A stretch of 64,000 nucleotides of DNA, taken from Paraburkholderia graminis C4D1M (lineage in GTDB: Bacteria; Pseudomonadota; Gammaproteobacteria; Burkholderiales; Burkholderiaceae). The DNA is taken from contig NZ_ABLD01000023.1 of the NCBI RefSeq assembly GCF_000172415.1, forward strand, positions 1 through 64,000, read 5' to 3'. The notes under the pieces are model-generated. The model was not told the DNA's origin. It searched no databases and saw only the letters and a program-made list of their open reading frames with translations. Positions 26,195 through 33,015 of this stretch are shown piece after piece. How positions within the stretch are numbered: position 1 is the first letter of the stretch; the number at the start of each line of letters is the position of its first letter. Position numbers and translations under genes: made by a program.

Positions 26195-26955
26195 GCTTCT
26201 TTCTAACGTCGCCGAATGTGATCGATCTCGGCGTGAATATCGATCACGTCGCCACGCTGCGCAACGCGCGCGGCACGTCGTACCCCGACCCGATCCGCGC
26301 CGCGTTGATGGCGGAGGAGGCCGGCGCCGACGCCATCACGCTGCATCTGCGCGAGGACCGCCGCCATATCGTCGACGCCGACGTGCGCGCGCTGCGTCCG
26401 CTGCTGAAGACGCGGATGAATCTCGAATGCGCGGTCACGCAGGAAATGCTCGACATCGCTTGCGACGTGCAGCCGCACGACGTCTGCCTCGTGCCGGAAA
26501 AGCGCCAGGAATTGACGACTGAAGGCGGGCTCGACGTGGCCGGCCAGTTCGAGGCTGTGCGCGCCGCATGCAGGCAGCTCGCGGACGCGAACTCGCGCGT
26601 GTCGCTTTTCATCGATCCTGACGAGACGCAGATTCGCGCGGCGCACGAAGCGGGCGCGCCGGTGATCGAGCTGCATACCGGCCGCTACGCCGAAGCGCAC
26701 GATCCCGCGGAACAGCAGCGCGAATACGAGCGCGTGGTCCGCGCGGTCGAATTCGGCGCGACGCTCGGCATCAAGGTCAATGCGGGCCACGGCCTGCACT
26801 ACACGAACGTCCAGCAGATCGCGGCGATCGACGGCATCGTCGAACTGAACATCGGTCACGCGATCGTCGCGCACGCGATCTTCGCGGGCTGGGACAACGC
26901 GGTGCGCGAGATGAAGGCGATCATGGTCGCCGCGCGTCTCGGCGCACGCGCCTGA
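26191..26955 (+). CDS. pdxJ: Pyridoxine 5'-phosphate synthase
   Basis: TIM-barrel enzyme joining 1-deoxyxylulose 5-phosphate and 3-amino-2-oxopropyl phosphate to form pyridoxine phosphate. The 254-residue protein shows LGVNIDHVATLRNARGTSYPDP, ADAITLHLREDRRHI, ELHTGRYAEA and VNAGHGLHYTN. Its ATG overlaps the recO stop (ATGA). It precedes acpS by 25 bp, matching the widely conserved recO-pdxJ-acpS order. Confidence 0.97.
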   Translation: MSFFLTSPNVIDLGVNIDHVATLRNARGTSYPDPIRAALMAEEAGADAITLHLREDRRHIVDADVRALRPLLKTRMNLECAVTQEMLDIACDVQPHDVCLVPEKRQELTTEGGLDVAGQFEAVRAACRQLADANSRVSLFIDPDETQIRAAHEAGAPVIELHTGRYAEAHDPAEQQREYERVVRAVEFGATLGIKVNAGHGLHYTNVQQIAAIDGIVELNIGHAIVAHAIFAGWDNAVREMKAIMVAARLGARA

Positions 26956-26980
26956 TGCCGTCGCCGGGACGGTCGCGCCT

Positions 26981-27397
26981 ATGACGATCTACGGTATCGG
27001 CACGGACATCGTGCAAGTGAGCCGCGTCGCCGCGGTGATGACGCGCACCAACGGCCGCTTTGCCGAGAAGGTGCTCGGCCCCGACGAACTGCGCGTCTAT
27101 CACGCACGCAATGCGCGGTCGGCGGCGCGCGGGCTCGCGTTTCTGGCCACGCGCTTTTCGGCGAAGGAAGCCTTCTCGAAGGCGATTGGCCTCGGCATGC
27201 ACTGGCCGATGACATGGCGCGCGCTGCAAACGCTCAACAAGCCGAGCGGCGAGCCGATGGTGGTCGCGTCGGGCGAACTCGCCGAATGGCTCGACGCGCG
27301 CGGCATCACCGCGCGCGTGACGATCAGCGACGAGCGCGATTACGCGGTGTCGTTTGTGATCGCCGAAAGCGCTGAGCCGTCATCCCGCGTTGAATAG
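26981..27397 (+). CDS. acpS: Holo-ACP synthase
   Basis: Transfers 4'-phosphopantetheine from CoA to Ser37 of the AcpP encoded at 13482. The 138-residue protein has the Mg-binding IGTDIVQVSRV near the N-terminus and FSAKEAFSKAIG in the middle. It lies directly after pdxJ in the same operon. Length fits the AcpS (not Sfp) class. Confidence 0.95.
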   Translation: MTIYGIGTDIVQVSRVAAVMTRTNGRFAEKVLGPDELRVYHARNARSAARGLAFLATRFSAKEAFSKAIGLGMHWPMTWRALQTLNKPSGEPMVVASGELAEWLDARGITARVTISDERDYAVSFVIAESAEPSSRVE

Positions 27398-27463
27398 ACA
27401 CCACTCCGAATGCGGCCGAAACGGCCGCGTCTGTCCTTGCACGCAATCTTCCAACGGAATTCG

Positions 27464-28492
27464 ATGAAAACCATTCCCGGACCGGTGATGCTCGACGTCG
27501 TCGGCAAAACGCTGAACGACGACGACAAGCGCCGCCTTGCTCACCCGATGACCGGCGGCGTGATCCTGTTCGCGCGCCACTACGAGAGCCGCGCGCAACT
27601 CATCGCGCTGACCGATTCGATCCGCGCGATTCGCGACGATCTGCTGATCGCGGTCGATCACGAAGGCGGCCGCGTGCAACGCTTTCGCACCGACGGCTTC
27701 ACCGTGCTTCCGGCGATGGGCAAGCTCGGCGCGCTGTGGGACAGCGACGTTCTGCACGCCACCAAGGTCACGACCGCGGTCGGCTATATCCTCGCCTCCG
27801 AGCTGCGCGCGTGCGGCATCGACATGAGCTTCACGCCGGTGCTCGATCTGAACTACGGGCAGTCGCAGGTGATCGGCGATCGCGCGTTTCATAGCGATCC
27901 GCGCGTGGTGACGCTGCTTGCCAAGAGCCTCAACCACGGTCTCGCGCTGGCCGGCATGAGCAACTGCGGCAAGCATTTTCCGGGGCACGGTTTTGCCCAT
28001 GCCGATTCGCACGTCGCGATGCCCGTCGACGATCGTTCGCTCGACGAAATTCTGCGCGACGACGTCGCGCCGTACGATTGGCTCGGTTTGTCGCTGGGCT
28101 CGGTGATTCCTGCGCACGTCGTCTATCCGCAAGTCGACTCGAAGCCGGCGGGTTTTTCGCGCGTGTGGCTGCAGGAGATTCTGCGCGGCAAGCTGCGCTT
28201 CGAAGGCGCGATTTTCAGCGACGACCTGTCGATGGAAGCCGCGCGGCAGGGCGGCACGCTCACCGAAGGCGCGACCGCGGCGCTGCAGGCCGGCTGCGAC
28301 ATGGTGCTGATCTGCAATCATCCGGAACAGGCCGAAAAGGTGCTGGACGAGTTGCGCTTCACGCCGTCGAAGGAATCGCAGCAGCGGCTTAAGCGGATGC
28401 GCCCGCGCGGCAAGGCGCTCAAGTGGAGCAAGCTGGTCGCGCAGCCGCAGTATCTGCAAGCGCAGACGTTGCTGCGCAGCGCGTTCGCCTGA
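27464..28492 (+). CDS. nagZ: Beta-N-acetylhexosaminidase NagZ
   Basis: Cytoplasmic glycoside hydrolase family 3 enzyme that removes GlcNAc from recycled muropeptides; its products influence ampC induction in other bacteria. The 342-residue protein has KHFPGHGFAHADSH, the flexible-loop motif with the catalytic histidine, and GAIFSDDLSMEAA with the nucleophilic aspartate. ATG 27464 gives the family start MKTIPGPVMLDVVGKTL; the frame upstream to 27410 is not conserved. A strong bidirectional terminator follows at 28515. Confidence 0.95.
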   Translation: MKTIPGPVMLDVVGKTLNDDDKRRLAHPMTGGVILFARHYESRAQLIALTDSIRAIRDDLLIAVDHEGGRVQRFRTDGFTVLPAMGKLGALWDSDVLHATKVTTAVGYILASELRACGIDMSFTPVLDLNYGQSQVIGDRAFHSDPRVVTLLAKSLNHGLALAGMSNCGKHFPGHGFAHADSHVAMPVDDRSLDEILRDDVAPYDWLGLSLGSVIPAHVVYPQVDSKPAGFSRVWLQEILRGKLRFEGAIFSDDLSMEAARQGGTLTEGATAALQAGCDMVLICNHPEQAEKVLDELRFTPSKESQQRLKRMRPRGKALKWSKLVAQPQYLQAQTLLRSAFA

Positions 28493-28514
28493 GCGGCGAG
28501 CGGAGGCAACAAGG

Positions 28515-28546
28515 AAACGGCGCCTTGCGAACAAGGCGCCGTTTTT
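28515..28546. terminator. Bidirectional terminator nagZ / response regulator
   Basis: AAACGGCGCCTTG and CAAGGCGCCGTTT form a perfect 13-bp stem with a CGAA tetraloop, with T5 after it on the plus strand and an A-rich 5' arm that serves the minus strand. It separates the convergent nagZ and the response regulator gene. Confidence 0.9.
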
Positions 28547-28579
28547 CATTGCACGTTCGCGCGCGAAGCGCGCTGTGTG

Positions 28580-29962
28580 TCAGTTCAGCCGCATCCGCTG
28601 CAGCTTGTTATAGAGCGTCTTGGGACTGATACCGAGCAGCGACGCCGCGCGATGACGCGTGCCGCCGACCGCATCGAGCGTCGCGCGAATCAGCATCTCT
28701 TCGACATCGGCGAGCGGCGTGCCGACCGTGACCTGCACGCGGCTGCCGTTCAGATCGCGGCCGTTGACGGAGCCCGCTTCGTCGGCGCGCAACGATTCGA
28801 GCACATCGCCCGACGCGAGATAGGCGCGCCGCACGCGGTCCTCCAGCTCACGCACGTTGCCCGGCCATTCGTAGCTCAGACATTCGCGCAGGAAATTCGG
28901 CCCGACCTGTTTCGCGACATCCGACGCGCCGCGTGCAGCGGCGTCCTGATTCAGTTCGTCGACGATGGCCTGCGCGATCAGCGCCGGGTCCTCACCGCGC
29001 TCGCGCAACGGCGGCAGCGTCACGGCGGCGGCTTCCAGGCGCAGCGCGAGATCTTCGTGCAGGCTGCCGTCGGCGACCGCGGCGCGCGGCGCCTTGCGCG
29101 TCGACGCGATCAGGCGGAAATCGGTCACCACCTGGCTCGTTCCGCCGACGCGCATGAAGGTCTGCGAATCGAGCGCGCGCAGCAGCGCCTCCTGCTGGGC
29201 GCGCGGCAACTCCGCGATTTCGTCGATGAAAAGCGTTCCGCCGCTCGCCTGCTCGAAGAGACCAGGCTCGCGCTGCTCCGCGCCGCTGAACGCGCCGCGT
29301 TCGTGGCCGAACAGGATGCTATCGAGCGAACGGAGCGCCGCCGTGCCGCCCGCGCTGCGGCAGTCGAGCGTCACGAAAGGACCTTTGCGGCGCCGGCTCA
29401 TGTCGTGCATCGTGCGCGCGGCGACCTGCTTGCCGGTGCCGGCTTCGCCCGAAATCAGCACGGCCGCTTCCGTCGGCGCGATATGTTCGATGGTGTCGTA
29501 GACGTGCTGCATCGCGCCGCTGCGGCCGAGCATCGAGCCGAAGCGACCCAGTTGGCGCAGCGACGTACGCAGCGTCTGAACTTCCTCGGTCAGCTCGTAC
29601 GGCCGCGGAATGCGCGCGAGCAGACTGCGCAGCCGCGGAATGTTGACGGGCTTCAGCAGATAGTCCCAGATGCCGTGCCGCAAGCCCTCGATCGCGCTTT
29701 CGACGGTCGCGTTGCCCGTCATGACGATGACCGGCAACGCGCCGCCTGGCGGATGCGCGGGCAGATGCTGCAACAGGTCGAGCCCGCTGCCGTCCGGGAG
29801 ATTCAGGTCGACCAGCACGACATCGGGGATGAAGCGTGTGAGCGCGGCCCGTGCCTCGGCGATGGTCGTCGCCGTGTCGACGGAAAAGCCGTCGGCAGCA
29901 AGAATGGCGGACAGACCAGACAGGCTATTGGGATCGTCTTCAACAATCAGGGCGTGTGGCAT
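28580..29962 (-). CDS. NtrC-like response regulator with degenerate sigma-54 motifs
   Basis: Three-domain regulator of 460 aa: receiver (phosphoacceptor Asp52 in VLVDLNLP, MTG at 81-83, Lys104), AAA+ domain (about 140-370) and Fis-type helix-turn-helix (HRAASLLGISPKTLYNKLQRM). Walker A is GEAGTGKQ (172-179) and Walker B GGTLFIDE (241-248). The sigma-54 contact loop reads GAFSGA (223-228) instead of GAFTGA, and the usual FREDLYYRL reads LHEDLALRL (301-309), so the first putative arginine-finger position is His. No histidine kinase is adjacent. It could act as a weak or sigma-54-independent regulator; targets are unknown. Confidence 0.9.
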   Translation of the reverse strand: MPHALIVEDDPNSLSGLSAILAADGFSVDTATTIAEARAALTRFIPDVVLVDLNLPDGSGLDLLQHLPAHPPGGALPVIVMTGNATVESAIEGLRHGIWDYLLKPVNIPRLRSLLARIPRPYELTEEVQTLRTSLRQLGRFGSMLGRSGAMQHVYDTIEHIAPTEAAVLISGEAGTGKQVAARTMHDMSRRRKGPFVTLDCRSAGGTAALRSLDSILFGHERGAFSGAEQREPGLFEQASGGTLFIDEIAELPRAQQEALLRALDSQTFMRVGGTSQVVTDFRLIASTRKAPRAAVADGSLHEDLALRLEAAAVTLPPLRERGEDPALIAQAIVDELNQDAAARGASDVAKQVGPNFLRECLSYEWPGNVRELEDRVRRAYLASGDVLESLRADEAGSVNGRDLNGSRVQVTVGTPLADVEEMLIRATLDAVGGTRHRAASLLGISPKTLYNKLQRMRLN

Positions 29963-30318
29963 GGCGAGCGCAACTTTTTAAATGAATGGAATATCCGTTG
30001 CCGCGCTGCAATTGCTGCGCGTGGCGGGGGCACGATGGCTGGCCGGTACTGTCGGTCGGATGCGTCGCCACGCGCGCAGCCTCAGCCGAGGCGGCGTAGC
30101 AGCGGCCTTCCAGTCGGCATGAGCGCGGTATCCGGCGCGCAGGGCGCCGGGCGAAGCGGACGGCGAGTCGACTCACGTAGTTCGGGTCCTTTGCTGTAGC
30201 AAAAGGGCGGTTCGCGACGCACCGATGCACGTCGCGCTGCCCCCGGTCCAAATCCGCCGGCATCCTTGCGGCCACGGCGTGGCCGGCAAGGGCGCCGGTA
30301 TTTACGTCGGTTCTGCTG
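29963..30318. other. Intergenic region response regulator / csbD (356 bp)
   Basis: Upstream region of the minus-strand response regulator and downstream region of the CsbD gene. I see no plausible gene, no strong terminator, and no clear -24/-12 (GG-N10-GC) or -35/-10 pair. Confidence 0.4.
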
Positions 30319-30525
30319 TCAAAAATCGCGGTTGCTGTCGAAAAAGCGGCGCACTTCGCGCTCGGCGTCTTCGCGGCTCTTGCCGTAGCGTTCCTGGATC
30401 AGCCCGGCGAGACGGTCGGCGCGGCCTTCGGCCCGCGTCAATTCGTCGTCGGTGAGCTCGCCCCACGCCGCCTTGGCCTTGCCAACGAGCTGCTTCCACT
30501 TGCCTTCAGCGATGTCGTTGTTCAT
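30319..30525 (-). CDS. CsbD-family stress protein
   Basis: 68-residue hydrophilic protein: begins MNNDIAEGKWKQLVGKAKAA and carries GELTDDELTRAEGRADRLAGLIQERYG, the CsbD signature. Members are often induced by osmotic or general stress, but no biochemical role is established. ATG 30525 has GGAG about 8 nt upstream (minus strand); the longer frame to 30582 lacks similarity. It stands alone between a regulator gene and efp. Confidence 0.92.
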   Translation of the reverse strand: MNNDIAEGKWKQLVGKAKAAWGELTDDELTRAEGRADRLAGLIQERYGKSREDAEREVRRFFDSNRDF

Positions 30526-30699
30526 CTCGCATCTCCGGTCGACAAACATAAGGTAAGTGCTGACTAGCATGACTTGTGCCAATGCGCTTTGATTCGCTAG
30601 ATCAAGGGCTTACATCGGCGCGGGCGGCAAGATCGGGCAACGCGACCGGCAATTTGGACAAAATTGCCGGTAAAGTTTTCCTCAACGATACTCGGCGGC

Positions 30700-30732
30700 A
30701 CAAAAAAGAAAAAGCGCCCATTTGGGCGCTTT
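30700..30732 (-). terminator. Intrinsic terminator after efp
   Basis: AAAGCGCCCA (30711-30720) and TGGGCGCTTT (30723-30732) form a 9-10 bp stem; on the minus strand the hairpin runs into TTTTTCTTTTTT. It lies about 50 nt past the efp stop. Confidence 0.85.
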
Positions 30733-30784
30733 CGTATTTTTTCTCAGCGCGCGATGCATTGCGCTGAGATCAGGTTGCCGGCGT

Positions 30785-31342
30785 TTAGGCGCGGCTGCGG
30801 TACTCGTGCGTGCGCGTGTCGATTTCGATCTTGTCGCCGATGTTGCAGAAAAGCGGCACTTGCAGTTCGAAACCGGTGTTGAGCTTGGCGTTTTTCAGCA
30901 CCTTGCCCGACGACGTATCGCCCTTGACAGCCGGTTCCGTGTAGATGATTTCGCGAACCAGCGTGGTCGGCAGTTCGACCGAGATGGCCTTCTCGTTGTA
31001 GAACACGACTTCGCAAGCCATGCCGTCTTCGAGGTAGTTCATCGCGTCGCCCATCATTTCGGCTTCGACTTCATACTGGTTGTAGTCGGCGTCCATGAAC
31101 ACGTACATCGGGTCGGCGAAGTACGAGTACGTCACTTCCTTGCGCTCGAGCACGACGACGTCGAACTTGTCGTCTGCCTTGTAGACGCTTTCCATGCCTG
31201 CGCCGGTCAGCAGATTCTTGAACTTCATCTTGACGACGGCGGAGTTGCGGCCCGATTTGTTGTACTCGGCCTTTTGCACGACCATTGCGTCTGTGCCGAT
31301 CATCACGACGTTGCCGGTGCGGAGTTCCTGTGCGGTCTTCAT
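30785..31342 (-). CDS. efp: Elongation factor P (Arg32 type)
   Basis: Rescues ribosomes stalled at polyproline. The 185-residue protein has the KOW-like N-terminal domain and two OB domains. The loop that carries the modification reads KSGRNSAVV, with Arg at position 32 instead of the Lys34 of E. coli; EF-P of this class is activated by rhamnosylation of Arg32 by EarP. The earP gene lies upstream on the same strand, separated by 317 bp, and no EpmA/EpmB genes are near, so sequence and context agree. A strong terminator follows. Confidence 0.97.
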   Translation of the reverse strand: MKTAQELRTGNVVMIGTDAMVVQKAEYNKSGRNSAVVKMKFKNLLTGAGMESVYKADDKFDVVVLERKEVTYSYFADPMYVFMDADYNQYEVEAEMMGDAMNYLEDGMACEVVFYNEKAISVELPTTLVREIIYTEPAVKGDTSSGKVLKNAKLNTGFELQVPLFCNIGDKIEIDTRTHEYRSRA

Positions 31343-31659
31343 AAAACTGTCCTGTACGAAATTAATAGCTTCAACTTGTGCTCAACGGCATACGGCGCAA
31401 GCGGCTTCGACGTTTCCTGCGCGTTGCGCCGCGCCGCGACGAGGCGGCATGACGGGAGGCGATGCACGAAGCGTGGTTGGCTTGCCGCGGGATTCACGAG
31501 TGGCGCCGCTCGGCAGCACGGTCCTGACGCGGGTTATTCCGACTCTGCCTCGCCTTTGCGACCGTTTCAGGTCGGAAAAGAGCTCGGACGAAACCGGAAA
31601 CACCAGGATTTTTTGCTGCGATCGGACCGCGCTTGCGTCGTCGGCCGTTGGATAACCGC
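31343..31659 (-). other. efp upstream region (317 bp between earP and efp)
   Basis: No gene is apparent. On the minus strand it should hold the efp promoter and leader; TTGAGC and TATTAA elements occur near the efp start but with poor spacing, so I do not call a promoter. GC-rich with several short palindromes and no terminator. Confidence 0.4.
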
Positions 31660-32862
31660 TTATTTTAACTGAGTTTTTGTGAACAAGGCGAGATTTCCGG
31701 CGAGGTCGCCGACTTGCGCCAGCTCGCCGGCCCATTCGAGCGCGCGCCGGCGCAGCGCCGGGTAGTGGCGGCGCAGCGCTGCCCAGTCGGGCGCGCCGGC
31801 GCCGTTCCATGCATGCCAGAAGCCGGCGAGCGCAGCGGCGGCATCGGCGGGAAGCGTGCGGGCGTAGTGCGCGAGCGCGGCGTCGAGTTTCGGCAGATGG
31901 GCGTCGTCGGCTTGCGGGTAGATGTGCCAGACAAAGGGCTTCGCGGCCCACTGCGCGCGCACGAACGAATCTTCGCCACGCACGAAGTTGACGTCGCTTG
32001 CCCACAGCAGCGCGTCGTATCCGGATTGTTCGGTGAATGCGAGGCCGTGCGTGTTCAGCGCGCCGCGTTCTGCGTGCGCGCCCGCGCCGAACGAAGCCAG
32101 CCCGAAAAAGCGCGCCAGCGCGCCGGAAATGCGGCCCTCCGGCGCGAGCAGCATGATCGGCTCGTCGCCGTCGCGCCATTGTTCGAGCAGACTGTCGACG
32201 GCGGGATTTTCGTAGGCGAACAGCGAGACGACCGTGGCGCCGACCGGCAGCGCGCGGCCGACGGTTTTCGTCCACCACGCGTCGCGCGCAGCGGGCGACG
32301 CTTCGAACGCGGCGCGCGCTGCCTCCAGATGGTTCTCCTTCAGCACGCCGCCGGTGCCCGGCCCGAGTCCCGGAAAGAAGAACGTCTTGACGAGCGGATA
32401 GCGAGGATGCGGCGACGGCCGCAGATGAAAATCCGCGACCCAGTCTTCGGCGCTCAGATATTCAAGGTTGATCCACACGGGCGCGCGCTCGCGCTGCGCC
32501 ATCGCCGCCACGTAGACGGGCGGCAGCTCGCAGGCAAATGCTTCGATGACGACGTCGGCGATTTCGAGCGTGTCGCCCGCGTGCGCGGGCGTGTGCCAAT
32601 GCTCGACGACGATCCCGTCCACCGTCTGCCGCGCGCGATCCAGCGCGAGCGACGGGCACAGTCTCTGGAACGCATGCAGATCGTCGACGAAGACGCGCAC
32701 CTGCCAGCCGTGTTCGCTCGCCAGTTGCCGCGCGAGGCGCCAGCACACGCCGATGTCGCCGAAATTGTCGATCACCGCGCAGAAAATATCGCAGGCGATC
32801 GCTACGGGCGACTCGGCGGATGAGCCGGCAGACGGGCCGGCAAGCGGCGCAGTGGAGGACAT
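31660..32862 (-). CDS. earP: EF-P arginine rhamnosyltransferase EarP
   Basis: Transfers rhamnose from dTDP-beta-L-rhamnose to Arg32 of EF-P (inverting, GT-B fold, GT104). The 400-residue protein has CDIFCAVIDNFGDIGVCWRLARQL, whose Asp pair (Asp32, Asp36 here; Asp13/Asp17 in shorter homologues) is catalytic or substrate binding, and RGEDSFVRAQWA with the conserved Glu of the nucleotide-binding site. The first 20 residues are a variable Ala/Ser-rich extension, so a later start is possible. Same strand as efp, and divergent from uvrC. Confidence 0.95.
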   Translation of the reverse strand: MSSTAPLAGPSAGSSAESPVAIACDIFCAVIDNFGDIGVCWRLARQLASEHGWQVRVFVDDLHAFQRLCPSLALDRARQTVDGIVVEHWHTPAHAGDTLEIADVVIEAFACELPPVYVAAMAQRERAPVWINLEYLSAEDWVADFHLRPSPHPRYPLVKTFFFPGLGPGTGGVLKENHLEAARAAFEASPAARDAWWTKTVGRALPVGATVVSLFAYENPAVDSLLEQWRDGDEPIMLLAPEGRISGALARFFGLASFGAGAHAERGALNTHGLAFTEQSGYDALLWASDVNFVRGEDSFVRAQWAAKPFVWHIYPQADDAHLPKLDAALAHYARTLPADAAAALAGFWHAWNGAGAPDWAALRRHYPALRRRALEWAGELAQVGDLAGNLALFTKTQLK

Positions 32863-33015
32863 CGCAGGGCTCCGGCGGACGCGGAATGTTCTAAACTGGC
32901 GATTCTAAAGCACTCGCACGAAGAAGCACCCGTCGGATTTTCTTGCGCCGGCGCTCATGCGGCGCGCGGCCCACGGCGCGCCGCTTCGCAAGACAGTTCC
33001 ACCAGCCGATCCTGC

